From contig CAWGSF010000009.1 in assembly GCA_963825255.1 (NCBI GenBank), positions 620,001-684,000 of the forward strand: a stretch of 64,000 nucleotides of DNA. Reading direction: 5' to 3'. Positions 48,140 to 57,438 of this stretch are shown in pieces. Source of the stretch: JAIBJN01 sp963825255. GTDB taxonomy: Bacteria > Actinomycetota > Thermoleophilia > Gaiellales > Gaiellaceae. A program made the position numbers and the translations under genes. The stretch's first letter is position 1, and each line of letters opens with the position of its first letter. Below the pieces are notes generated by a model. The model ran no database searches, was not told where the DNA came from, and worked only from the letters and a program-made list of their open reading frames with translations.

Positions 48140-49684
48140 TCAGCGCGAAGTCCGAAAGCCCAGCCCGCGGCCGATCCTCGCCCGGCCTGCTTCGAAGAGC
48201 TCACGGTCCTCCGGGCTGAGGCCGAGGATACGGACGGCCTGTGCGTAGACGAGGAAGATGATGGCCGTCGTGACGGCGACTTCCAAGAACGGACTCGTCC
48301 AGTCCACGAGATAGGCGGCGGGTGCGGCAGCGCCGGCCGCGACTCCAGCCGCCGCGAGGGTGCGGAGGGTGTCGGCCCGAAACGGATAAATGCCGAACAG
48401 GATGCGCACCTGCGCGAGCTTGATCGCGTTCACGAGGGCCAGCGAGAACGCGAAGGACACTGCGGCGCCTTCCATCCCGTAACGGGGGATGAGCACGAGG
48501 CAAGCGACCACGTTGAGCCCGGCGACAGCAGCGTTGTTCATCATGTTGATGTGCGGTCGACCCGACATGTTGATCACCTGCCCGAGAGGTCCGGCCGCAG
48601 TATCTAGCAGCTGACCGATCGCCAGGATCGCGAGCGTCGCTGCCCCTAGTGAATACGTCTCCCCGAACAGCGACAGCAACGGCCCTGGAATCAACGCGAG
48701 CGTCAGGAAGATTGGAATGGAGACGGAGGTGTTCCAGTACGTGACCCGCTTCAGCATGCGTGAGAGGGTTGCGCGGTCTCCGCGAGCGTCCTCGGCGGCG
48801 ATGCGGGGAGAGAACATCTGTCCCACGGCGGTGGAGATGGCGGATGCCGGCATGAGCAATCTGGTCGCGACCGCGTAGATCCCCACCTCCACTGCTGTGC
48901 CGAAGCGGCCGAGGAGGACGGTGTCGGTCCAGAGAACCCCCCAGAAGAGCATGACACTCAGTGTCTGAGGAAGCGAAAACCTGAGCATCCGCGCGACGGG
49001 CCATGCACCTGTGGTCGGCACGAACACGAGGGAGTGCGTTCGCACGAGAAGGGCGAGTGCAAAGGCGAATGCAACGTAGGCAGCCGCGACGGCCGCCGCC
49101 GCGACCCCCTGGACTCCGAACCCGAGGGCGAGGAGCAGTCCCGCCAGGGCGAGATTCGAGCCCGCCCGGATCGGGCCCAACCAGGCCGCATGGCTCATCA
49201 TCCCGAAGCCCTGGATCGCTCCAATCGTGACGCGAGTGAGCGCTATCCCGGGGATAGAAAGGCTCAGGATCCTGAGAAGCTCGGCCGCCTCCGGCTTCTG
49301 GAAGAAATTGTCCGCGAGCGCAGGAGCCGTCCACCAGACGAAGGCCGCCAGGGCGACACTCGTCAGGGCGACCACGCCGAGGGCTACCTGAGCGCTCGCA
49401 CGCGCGGCCCGCTCGTCGTCGGTCGCCGCCCCGAGGGCGACGAAGCGGACGACGCCGGTCTCGAGTCCGAGGATCGCCGGGATGAGGGCGAGGCCGACCA
49501 CCGTCATCCCGATGGCGAGGAAGCCGACCTCGCGGACTGGGACGAACTGCGTCACGACGTACGTCAGCAGGAACGCGAGCCCTAGTCCGGCAGCCGAACC
49601 GGCGAGATTCGCCGCCGCTCCCCGGGCCATCGCTCGGGCGCCCGAGTCGAGATCGGTGCGCATCGGCGCCGGCACGATGGTCAC
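48140..49684 (-). CDS. Wzx-like polysaccharide flippase
   Basis: The 514-residue integral membrane protein has about 13-14 spans and belongs to the MATE/MVF Wzx-type (Polysacc_synt) family, which flips lipid-linked oligosaccharide repeat units across the membrane. Hallmarks are ARGAAANLAGSAAGLGLAFL near the start, the central RFSLPQTLSVMLFWGVLWTD and AVEVGIYAVATRLLMPASAI, and NMSGRPHINMMNNAAVAGLN. The GTG at 49684 overlaps the stop of the polymerase gene (GTGA), so the two are coupled, typical of Wzx/Wzy loci. Without a cognate, the sugar specificity cannot be told. Confidence 0.88.
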   Translation of the reverse strand: MTIVPAPMRTDLDSGARAMARGAAANLAGSAAGLGLAFLLTYVVTQFVPVREVGFLAIGMTVVGLALIPAILGLETGVVRFVALGAATDDERAARASAQVALGVVALTSVALAAFVWWTAPALADNFFQKPEAAELLRILSLSIPGIALTRVTIGAIQGFGMMSHAAWLGPIRAGSNLALAGLLLALGFGVQGVAAAAVAAAYVAFAFALALLVRTHSLVFVPTTGAWPVARMLRFSLPQTLSVMLFWGVLWTDTVLLGRFGTAVEVGIYAVATRLLMPASAISTAVGQMFSPRIAAEDARGDRATLSRMLKRVTYWNTSVSIPIFLTLALIPGPLLSLFGETYSLGAATLAILAIGQLLDTAAGPLGQVINMSGRPHINMMNNAAVAGLNVVACLVLIPRYGMEGAAVSFAFSLALVNAIKLAQVRILFGIYPFRADTLRTLAAAGVAAGAAAPAAYLVDWTSPFLEVAVTTAIIFLVYAQAVRILGLSPEDRELFEAGRARIGRGLGFRTSR

Positions 49685-51198
49685 CCCCGAGGGAAGGAGC
49701 GGGCAGTCAGGCCCAACGCGGCGATCACGAAGAAGATCAACGTCACCTGGACGAATGCGAAGGTGTCGTAGGTCAACATGCCGACCGCGAATCCGATCGA
49801 GGAAACCGCGCAGGCAGCGAGCATGTCTCCCGTTTCGTCCATCCTCTGCCGGGCGGCGCGAGTCAGTTTCACGACGGCTCCCCAGACGAACCAGATGACG
49901 GCCGCCAGGCCAACGAGGCCGACGGTGACGAGCGAGAACATGTACTGGTTGTCGAAGATGATTCCGGCCTTGGGGGCGGGGTTCGCCGGATCCTCGTCCA
50001 AACGGCGTCTCGCCGAGGGGTCGAGAGTCGATGTCCCGTCCCGCGTGAAGCTCGTGCCCGGCCCCGGGCCCAGGACCGGGGACTCTAGCCAGAGGCGCAG
50101 TCCAGGCTCGAGATCTGCGATGCGTCCGGAGCCCTGTCCGCCGGCCCGCGCCTCCTGCTCGGCGACCAGTCCCTCGCTGGGTCTCAGCGCAGCGTAGAGC
50201 GTGCGGAGCGTTCCCGGGGCGATGAGCGGAACGAGGAGTGGCACGGCGATGAGGAGCGGCCAAAGGCGGAGAACCGCCCGACGGCGAATCCACAAAGCCA
50301 GCGCCGTCATCGCCACGAGCATCACCACAACCGTCCGCGACAGTGTGGAGAGCGAGCCGGTCAGGAGGACGAAGCCGAGAAGAATCCAGAGCCAGAAACG
50401 CCCCCTCGTCGTCGCGCGCCGGGCCAGATAGAGCGCGAACGGCACGCACATGGCGAGGGCTGCGCCCAGGGCGATGGGGTGCTGTGCCGACGCCCGGACC
50501 CGCAGTCGAGAAGCGCGCGTCGCTTCGGCTCCATGGCCCTGGTAGTCGAGGAACGGTATCCAGTCACCGAGGTCGTTGAAGTAGTTATGGAGGGACCGCG
50601 ACTCGTAGATGGCGGCGATCGCGACGATCGAGCCTCCGACGACGATCGCGATGATCACGGCGTCGACATCAGCCATGGTCTCGATCGTGGTGCAGACGAG
50701 AACGAAGGCGAGGAGGAAGCTGAGCGAGACCGAGACTGACTTCAACGCCTCCGCCTGGAGGCCGGCGTCACGGATCGTTCCGATGTTGACGACGAGAGCC
50801 GCGATCGTCGTCGCGCCGAGCAAGAACGCCGCTCGGCCATGCCCTCCTGCTCGGATCGTTCCGCCGCGGGCGAGCGCCGCGGCGAGCCAGGTGAGCGTGA
50901 GCGCCATGATGATGAGTCGGTAGACCTCGAGTCCGAACGGGAGGTCCACCGGCAGGCGGTAGTTCCTGATCGGGATCAGCCAGATGACGAGGATGAGGAC
51001 GACGATTCCCGTCCGCCACGTCAAGACCGGGGCGGCGGTGTCCCGAAGAGCGATGGCGCAGGCAAGGAGGAATGCGACGGCGCCGGCAAGCGCGGCGTGA
51101 TCGCCAACGACGAGCCCGCCCGCGAGCGCGCATCCGCCCGCCGTGGCCACGGCTAACGGTGCGGTCCGGCGCTTGCTCGCCTCGACGGGATACGACAA
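49681..51198 (-). CDS. O-antigen polymerase/ligase-like membrane protein (Wzy/WaaL type)
   Basis: The protein of about 505 residues has 11-12 spans and a large loop (about residues 330-400: RIADLEPGLRLWLESPVLG, GPGTSFTRDG), the pattern of the Wzy_C/O-antigen ligase family. The SRTVVVMLVAMTALALWI and IIFDNQYMFSLVTVGLVGL segments are typical. It should join repeat units, or attach the chain to an acceptor, at the outer face. I place the start at TTG 51198, five bases after the Wzz stop; an upstream ATG would overlap the Wzz gene by about 130 bases. It is part of the minus-strand operon 53621-48140. Confidence 0.82.
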   Translation of the reverse strand: MSYPVEASKRRTAPLAVATAGGCALAGGLVVGDHAALAGAVAFLLACAIALRDTAAPVLTWRTGIVVLILVIWLIPIRNYRLPVDLPFGLEVYRLIIMALTLTWLAAALARGGTIRAGGHGRAAFLLGATTIAALVVNIGTIRDAGLQAEALKSVSVSLSFLLAFVLVCTTIETMADVDAVIIAIVVGGSIVAIAAIYESRSLHNYFNDLGDWIPFLDYQGHGAEATRASRLRVRASAQHPIALGAALAMCVPFALYLARRATTRGRFWLWILLGFVLLTGSLSTLSRTVVVMLVAMTALALWIRRRAVLRLWPLLIAVPLLVPLIAPGTLRTLYAALRPSEGLVAEQEARAGGQGSGRIADLEPGLRLWLESPVLGPGPGTSFTRDGTSTLDPSARRRLDEDPANPAPKAGIIFDNQYMFSLVTVGLVGLAAVIWFVWGAVVKLTRAARQRMDETGDMLAACAVSSIGFAVGMLTYDTFAFVQVTLIFFVIAALGLTARSFPRG

Positions 51199-51202
51199 GG
51201 CC

Positions 51203-52162
51203 TCAGCCCTGTCCGGCGCGCTCCGAGCTCTTCTCCTTCTCCGGGCTGCTCGGTGCGGCCTCCTCGAGCCATGCCTGGAGCCGGTCGCTCGCGTGTGCGG
51301 GGCCGTTGGCGGAGAGAGCATGGTCGGGCGACGACTCCCCGCCGTCCGTTCCCGATTGCACGCCATCCGGACCAACGGCTGAGACCGTTTCATCCGCCGC
51401 CGCCGCGGGCTCCTCGGGCTTCCTCCGGAACAGACGCCTGCGACGCTCCTTCGGCGGGAACAGCCGGTGCAAGGTTGCGATCAGAAGCGCGAAGCCGACG
51501 AGAACGGCTGCGCCCACCAGAAGCGCGAGCCCATACGGAGTCTTGCTGTTACGGGCAGCGGTCGGCGCGTTGAGCTGGACGAAGAAGATCCGCTGGGCCT
51601 CCGGCACCTTCGCCTCGTCCTGCTGCTCGCGGAGCCAGGTTCCGAACGCGGAGATCGTGCCGCGAACAAGTTGAAGCGCGTCTGAGGTCGTGGGCGATTC
51701 GGCAGTGACCTCGATGGCCGGGACGTCGGATGGCTCGATGCCGCCCGCGGGCGTCTCGTGGGCGTAGAGCGCCTGCGCGGTGACTGTCCCGGGCAAGTCG
51801 CCGACCTTCTCCCGCCGCAGGTCCGTGACCGCATCGGACTGGATCGTGAGCGGGAGCAGGTTGGCGGCCTCGACGAGCGTGTCCAGGCCCGGAGGCGACG
51901 TCTCGACATCGGGCGGTCCCGGCGCGCCGCCAGGGCCGCGCGGCGTGACAGTCGTGACACCGATGCGGACCAGCGGCTGCTCCTTGCTGGTCAACATGAG
52001 GATCGCTGTCGCCGAATAGGAGGGCGGCGTGCGTTCCGTGAGTTTCGGCGGCATCCCTGGGTCGATGTGGTACACGACGGCCGTGCCGGCTAGACCGGCG
52101 ACGACGACGCCGATGACCACGAGCCACCAGAAGCGGACATAGGGAGCTGCGTGCGAATTCAC
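51203..52162 (-). CDS. Wzz-like chain-length/polysaccharide co-polymerase protein
   Basis: This 319-residue protein has an N-terminal membrane span (RFWWLVVIGVVVAGLAGTAVV), an extracellular region with DTLVEAANLLPLTIQSDAV and QALYAHETPAGGIEPS, and a second span (YGLALLVGAAVLVGFALLIA). An acidic cytoplasmic tail ends SPEKEKSSERAGQG. The two-span plan with an extended middle is that of Wzz/capsular chain-length determinants without a fused kinase. The GTG at 52162 overlaps the stop of the phosphatase-superfamily gene (GTGA). No conserved tyrosine cluster is visible, so there is no sign of a coupled tyrosine kinase. Confidence 0.75.
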   Translation of the reverse strand: MNSHAAPYVRFWWLVVIGVVVAGLAGTAVVYHIDPGMPPKLTERTPPSYSATAILMLTSKEQPLVRIGVTTVTPRGPGGAPGPPDVETSPPGLDTLVEAANLLPLTIQSDAVTDLRREKVGDLPGTVTAQALYAHETPAGGIEPSDVPAIEVTAESPTTSDALQLVRGTISAFGTWLREQQDEAKVPEAQRIFFVQLNAPTAARNSKTPYGLALLVGAAVLVGFALLIATLHRLFPPKERRRRLFRRKPEEPAAAADETVSAVGPDGVQSGTDGGESSPDHALSANGPAHASDRLQAWLEEAAPSSPEKEKSSERAGQG

Positions 52163-53621
52163 GGTGCGGCGACCTCGCTCGGAATCGCGGTTGCTCGCGC
52201 GCCGTCTTCCCCGACGAGGCTTCGACCCCTCATCGTCGCCGGTCTGTCCAGCCCGAGCAGCTCGAGCACGGTCGGCGCGACGTCGAGCAGGTGCATGCCG
52301 CTCCGCCGACGCCGGCGCGGAATCCCCGGGCCGGCCATGATCAGCAGGCCGTCCTGGGCGTGGTTGGCGTCGTCCGGGCCCGGTGTCGTTCTCGAACGTG
52401 TGGACGCCCTCGTCGCCGCCGATCGTGCCGACCGCGCGCCAGGCGAGGTCGTCGAAGTGGACGATGCAGGTCGGGCGCGACGCCGTTCACCTCGTCGTAG
52501 ACCTCCTCCGGCTTGTAGACGCGTCGTGTCGAGCGGCTCGCCGCTGGTCGTCCGGGATCGCCGCCGAGCCGCTCGGCGAGCTCGTCGCGCACGCGCTCGT
52601 AGTCGTGCGCCGGCGACGACGCCCTCGGGCTCGCGGCCCGCGACGTTGAGGAAGATGCGCGCGTAGTAGCCGCCCTCGCCCCAGGCCGACGGTGCTGCGA
52701 CCAGTCGACGCCGACGTCGGCGAGCGCGTCGACGCCGTCCGGCTCGCGGAGCGTCGCGCAGCAGGCCCTCGCGCCGCAGCCACTCGTTGATGCGGATGCC
52801 GCCGTCCATCCGCTTGGCGCCGTGGTCGGAGACGACGAGCACGGCGGTCTCGTCGTCGGCGTGCTCGAGCAGCCGCGCCGATCGAGCTCGTCGACGTGCG
52901 CGGTGGTAGTCGAGGATCGCGTTCTCGTACGGGCCCTCCGGGATCGTGCTCGGTGATGGGCGGTCCATGTCCTTCCAGAACCCGTGGTGCATGCGGTCGA
53001 GCGCCCATCTCGACCATCGCGAAGAGCTCCCACGGCTTGCGTCGCGAGGAGGTGCTCGGCGAGCGCGAAGCGCCGGTCGGTCATCTCGTAGACCTGCCGC
53101 AGCAGGTCGTCCTTGTCGTCGGTGCGGAAGTTCGTGCAGTCGAAGAGGTACTCGCCGACGACCTGCTCGACCTCGCGGCGGAGCAGCGTGCGGGTACGTG
53201 TACTGGCTCTCGCGTCGACGGCGTCAGGAAGCAGCTGACCATGACGCCGTTGAGCGGCCGCGGCGGGTACGTGCCCGGGACGCCGAGGACGATCGACGCG
53301 CTTGCCGTAGCGGCTCGCGAGGTCCCAGAGGCGCGGCTCGTGGATCGCGGAGCCGTTCGCGATGAAGAGCGTCGTCGTACGAGTGGTCGGCGCGGTTGCG
53401 GAAGCCGTAGACGCCCAGGTCGCCCGGGCGTGCGGCTCGCCATCATGCAGGACCAGGCGGGCACCGTGATCGGCGGCACGACCGAGGTCAGCGCGCCCGT
53501 AGCGTCCCCGCTCCATCAGCCCGGAGAGCGTCGGCAGCTCGTCGCGCCAGCGCTCGAGCACGAGGGACGGCTCGGCGCAGTCGAGCCCGATGATCATCAC
53601 GCGCTGTTCCTCCTGCCGCAT
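52159..53621 (-). CDS. Alkaline-phosphatase-superfamily phosphodiesterase-like protein (heavily frameshifted)
   Basis: Joined across more than ten indels this is a protein of about 480 residues of the AP superfamily (type I phosphodiesterase/nucleotide pyrophosphatase type). MIIGLDCAEPSLVLERW carries the first metal ligand Asp, PPITVPAWSCMM the nucleophile Thr, VLVVSDHGAKRMDGGIRINE the second metal pair, and DDANHAQDGLLIMAGPGIP a further His. The ending is LLDVAPTVLELLGLDRPATM. No membrane span or signal is seen. It is the first gene of the minus-strand operon with wzz, wzy and wzx homologues, so it probably acts on the same polymer or its precursor. ATG 53621 was chosen; the substrate is unknown. 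Confidence 0.72.
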
Positions 53622-53706
53622 CGGATCTGTCGAGCGTGCCGGCAGTCTGTCCGAGGCGCCGTGGAACAGCCGCCTCTGGCGGACTCGGCAGTCACACGTG
53701 GCTGCC

Positions 53707-53712
53707 TAAGCT
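53707..53712 (+). promoter_or_regulatory. Leaderless-type -10 hexamer TAAGCT
   Basis: TAAGCT ends eight bases before the GTG at 53721; no Shine-Dalgarno site is present. Confidence 0.45.
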
Positions 53713-53720
53713 ACGCGCTC

Positions 53721-55378
53721 GTGACCACGCCGCAGGTGACCGTCGTCGGCCTCGACGCGGCGACGTTCGACGTGATCGACCCGCTGGTCGCGGCGGGCGA
53801 GCTCCCGAACCTCGGACGGCTCTGCTCGAGCGGGGCGCGCGCGGCACGCTGCGCTCGACGACGCACCCGCTGACCCCGCACGCCTGGACGACGATGGTCA
53901 CCGGCGTCAACGCCGGCCGCCACGGGATCTGGGACTTCTCCGAGCGCGACGAGAGCGGCTACCGGCTGCGAGCTCGTCAACGGCAGCCAGCAGCCGCGCG
54001 CCCGCGCTCTGGGACGCCTCACCGCCGCGCGGACGTCGCGTCGGCGATCGTCAACGTCCCGTTCACCTGGCCCGCGCCCGAGGTGACGGGTTCGCGCGTC
54101 GCCGGGCTCGACGCGCGCGCGCGCGAGGACGGCGATGACGTAGCCCGCGCGAGCTCGTGGACGAGCTGCAGCGAGCGCTTCGGGCCGCCTCGCTGCTCGA
54201 CCACTCGTTCCCGCTCGACGCGACGCGGCGAGATCGACCTCGAGCTCGTCCGCCGCGCCTGCGAGCAGAAGGTCGAGATCGTCGACTGGCTCGACGCGAG
54301 CGCTACGACCCCGAGCTCCTGTTCGTCGTCTTCATGGCCGCCGACCACATCCACCATCTGTGCTGGCCGGAGTGGGAGCGAGCGCGGCCGCGACGAGCCG
54401 CGTCGCCGACGTCTACCGGATCCTCGACGACGCGGCTCGGCGAGCTGCTCGACGGCGGCCGTGCGACGACGACGGACGTGCTCGTCGTCTCCGACCACGG
54501 CGGCGGCTCGCTCGACGGCGTCGTCAACCTCAATGCCTGGCTCGCGCGCGAAGGGCTACCTCACGTACGCGCAGGTCGCGCCGGCTCGGAAGGGCGAGAT
54601 CGGCCGACGCGCCGTCCACAGGCTCTTCGAGCTGCGGACCGAAGCTTCCGCCAAGCGCCTGCGATCTCGCCGTCGGCAGCGCGTCCGGGTGCCCGCGCGA
54701 GCGGATCTACGAGCTGCGGCGACTACTCCGTGGTCGACTGGCCGCACACGCAGGCGTTCGCGTACGGCGACGTTCGGGAACGTCGTCATCAACCTGCGCG
54801 GACGCGAGCGTGCAGGGCATCGTCGACCCGCGCCGACTACGACCGGGTGCGCGACGAGATCGCGCGACCGGCTGCTCGACCTGCGCGGCTCCCGACGCGA
54901 GCCGATCGTCGCGCGCCGTGCACCGCCGCGAGGATCTCTTCGACGGGCCGGAGCTCGCGCGGCTTCCCGACCTCATCGTCGAGTTCGAGGACTACCGGTG
55001 GCTCGGCAAGGGCAACCTCACGTCCCGCACCGGCCACGATCTGGGACGAGATCGCGATCCTCGGGAGCACTCGGCCCTACGTCGGGAGCCATCGGCAGCG
55101 AGGGGATCGTGGCGCTGTCCGGGCCCTCGGCCGCGCCGGGACGCAAGCTACTCGCGAGCATCGAGGACGTCGCACCGACGATGCTCTACCTCCTCGGGGA
55201 GCCCGTGCCGACGGCGCTCGAGGGGCGCGTTCTCGAGGAAGCTATCGACGGCTCGCTGCTCGATGCGCGACCACCCGAGTACCGGGACGCAACCGACGTG
55301 CCGGCGCCGACAGCGGGTGGAGTCCCTCCCGCGGGCGACCTGGAGGAGCGGCTGCGGGGGCTCGGCTACCTGGAGTGA
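53721..55378 (+). CDS. Alkaline-phosphatase-superfamily phosphodiesterase-like protein (heavily frameshifted)
   Basis: Corrected length is about 545 residues. Ordered family segments are QVTVVGLDAATFDVIDPLVA (metal-binding Asp), STTHPLTPHAWTTMVTGVNA (nucleophile Thr), ELLFVVFMAADHIHHLCW (metal Asp and His), VLVVSDHGGGSLDGVVNLNA, SHRSEGIVALSGP (His) and VAPTMLYLLGEPVP. It ends EERLRGLGYLE, a tail shared with the proteins at 59229 and 60813. About 15 indels break the frame between 53840 and 55310. It is divergent from the paralogue at 52159 and its stop overlaps the next glycosyltransferase start (GTGA), which ties it to the polysaccharide locus. Confidence 0.72.
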
Positions 55379-56439
55379 GTCCGGTCCGGCTCCACGTCGA
55401 GTTCGCCCACACGATCGATCCCGAGGCCTGGCAGCGTCGCCACGCGGCCGGCCTGGTCCCGAACCAGCTTCCCTACGGGCTGCACTGGCTCGAGGACGAG
55501 GGCTTCGAGCTCGAGCTGCTACCCGGTGGCAAGCGCTCCGGTCTCGGGCGGGTCCTCGGCGGTGTCGGGAGAAGGGCGAGCGGTGGCTTCGAGGTTGTCG
55601 ACGCGCTCCGCGACGCCGCCGTCGCCGCCGGTGCGACGTCGCTTTCTGCTGGGACGAGCGAACCGGGGTTCCCGCCGCCGTCCGCAGTCTTGTCCCCGGG
55701 GAGCCGCCGGTCGCCATGGGGACGCTCTGGGGAACCGACCCCAATGCCTCGCGGAGGGCCCGAGTCCTCACGCGAGACGCCGCCCGTCGGGCGGGAGCCG
55801 TCTGGGCGAACACCGAGGAGCAACTCGCGGTCCTCGCGGCGTGGGGCGTCCGACGATCGAGGCTTCATCTCCTGCGGACCCCCGGCATCGACGTGGACTT
55901 CTGGCGACCGAGGGGCCCGAGCCCGAGGACGATCTCGTGGTCGGCATCGGCAACGACCGCCACCGCGACCACGCTCTCCTCGTCGAGGCCGTGCTCGCGG
56001 CTTCGTCGCCGTCGGCCCGTCAGGCTCGAGCTGGTCACCGAGCTTCCAGTCGAGCGTTCCGGAGAGACTCGGCCGACGGGTCGAGAGCCTCAGCCACCCC
56101 GAGCTTCGGAGCCTCTACGCGCGCGCGACCGTCGTCGCCGTCGCGCTGAAGCCGAACATCCACGTCTCCGGAGCCACCGTCATCCTCGAGGCGATGGCCT
56201 GCGAACGCCCTGTGGTCGCAACCGGGACGCCGGGGGTGGCGGCCTACGTCTCGGACGGCGAGACTGGCTCGATCGTCCCCGTGGGAGACCCTGACGTGCT
56301 CGCTCGTGCGCTCGAGGAGCTTCTTTCGGATCCCGCGCGCGCTCGCGCGTACGGGAGCGCCGGGCGACAACGAGTCGAGGCTTCGTTCTCGAGTCGACTC
56401 ACCGCGGCGAGGCTCGCGGACATCCTTCGCTCGCTCTGA
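55375..56439 (+). CDS. GT-B (family 4-like) glycosyltransferase (frameshifted)
   Basis: The protein is about 354 residues. The N-terminal domain (SPVRLHVEFAHTIDPEAWQR, LHWLEDEGFELELLP) has no close motif I know. The C-terminal donor-binding domain ends with LKPNIHVSGATVILEAMACE and RPVVATGTPGVAAYVSDGE, a GT4-type nucleotide-binding segment. In between, MGTLWGTDPNASRRARVL and RLHLLRTPGIDVDFWRPR fit the inter-domain linker. Breaks lie near 55640, 55915 and 56020-56060. The GTG start overlaps the phosphatase-superfamily stop. It would add one sugar of the repeat unit. Confidence 0.75.
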   Translation: MSPVRLHVEFAHTIDPEAWQRRHAAGLVPNQLPYGLHWLEDEGFELELLPGGKRSGLGRVLGGVGRRASGGFEVVDALRDAAVAAGATSLSAGTSEPGFPPPSAVLSPGSRRSPWGRSGEPTPMPRGGPESSRETPPVGREPSGRTPRSNSRSSRRGASDDRGFISCGPPASTWTSGDRGARARGRSRGRHRQRPPPRPRSPRRGRARGFVAVGPSGSSWSPSFQSSVPERLGRRVESLSHPELRSLYARATVVAVALKPNIHVSGATVILEAMACERPVVATGTPGVAAYVSDGETGSIVPVGDPDVLARALEELLSDPARARAYGSAGRQRVEASFSSRLTAARLADILRSL

Positions 56440-56457
56440 GCCCGAGCGGACGTCGGG

Positions 56458-56935
56458 TCATCCCCGGCCGCGGACGAGCGACTCGAGATAGGCGCGGAGT
56501 TCCGTGCTGAGCCGTCCGTCGTCGCCCACCTCGACCGAGCTCGGTGCCGCCTCGGCGAGCGCGTCCGGCAAGAGGCCGACCGACTCCACGAGCTGAATCG
56601 CTCCCTTCTCGGCCAGACGGTGCGCGAGCGGGATCTGGTGGTCGTCCACGGCCTCTCCGAATCGCTGCAGGCGGGGCACGACGATCGGTCGCTTTCCGTT
56701 CGCGAGCACGACGATCATCGAGCCGATGCCGGCATGGGTGACGACGGCACGGGCTCGTCGGACGTGATCGACGAGCACCTCGAACGACACGTAGTCGAGG
56801 CAGGTCGCGTTCGCCGGGCGGAACGACGCACGAGCCATGCTGGACGACGAGCTCCTCGCCCCCGGGAAGGCGCTCGACTGCGCGTACGAGGCGGTCGAAC
56901 GGCGCCTCGTTCGTCCCGACGGTGACGAAGATCAT
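56458..56935 (-). CDS. Alg13/EpsF-like glycosyltransferase catalytic half (frameshifted)
   Basis: The protein of about 158 residues corresponds to the C-terminal half of family 28 (MurG-like) glycosyltransferases. It starts MIFVTVGTNEAPFDRLVRAV and has the nucleotide-sugar motif VTHAGIGSMIVVLANGKRPI, followed by RFGEAVDDHQIPLAHRLAEK. Such stand-alone halves (Alg13, PssE, EpsF) need a membrane partner (Alg14/PssD). A break near 56850 splits it. Its ATG overlaps the stop of the partner gene (ATGA). It is the expected catalytic subunit of that pair. Confidence 0.85.
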
Positions 56936-57438
56936 TCGCGGAAGAACGCCTGGCCCGCGTAGCGGAGCCCATGCGAGGCGCCCGCGAGCTCCGGCCACTG
57001 AACGTAGACCCGGTCACAGATTGGCTTGACGAGGCGGCAGCTGAGCGAGAGGTCGTCGATCCGCGAGATGCTCTCGACGAAGACGACGCGCGCTCCGTGC
57101 ACGCGACCCACCCAGCTGAAAGGGACGGCGACTCCCGCACCGGTCGTGAGGACGACCTTGGGCCGGTGTGCGCGGATCGTGCGCCATGCGACGACGAGAT
57201 TACGAAGCGTGTTCTTGAGGTTCCGGTTCGTCGGCCCGTAGGCGAAGACGACCTGCTCATCCTCGAGGAGCGAGCGCGAGTCGCTCTTGTCGAACGTCAC
57301 CCAGACCCGTGAGAAGTCCGCCCAGGCCGGTCGTAGCGACCAGAGCGTGAGCAGGTGGCCACCGCTGGAGCAGACAAGCAGGAGGTCGGCCCGGCCCTCC
57401 CTGTCCCGGGCCGAAAGTCCGGCCTCAGTAGGCGCCAC
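56932..57438 (-). CDS. Alg14/EpsE-like glycosyltransferase partner subunit
   Basis: This 168-residue protein matches the Alg14 family (PF08660). RADLLLVCSSGGHLLTLWSL is the Rossmann start, and RNTLRNLVVAWRTIRAHRPK and VVLTTGAGVAVPFSWVGRV are further hallmarks, ending VYVQWPELAGASHGLRYAG. The partner anchors and completes the catalytic site of the Alg13-like subunit encoded next. I start at GTG 57438, overlapping the previous gene by 14 bases; upstream frame extension has no support. Bacterial pairs of this kind (PssD/PssE, CpsF/CpsG) act early in exopolysaccharide repeat-unit assembly. Confidence 0.85.
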   Translation of the reverse strand: MAPTEAGLSARDREGRADLLLVCSSGGHLLTLWSLRPAWADFSRVWVTFDKSDSRSLLEDEQVVFAYGPTNRNLKNTLRNLVVAWRTIRAHRPKVVLTTGAGVAVPFSWVGRVHGARVVFVESISRIDDLSLSCRLVKPICDRVYVQWPELAGASHGLRYAGQAFFRE

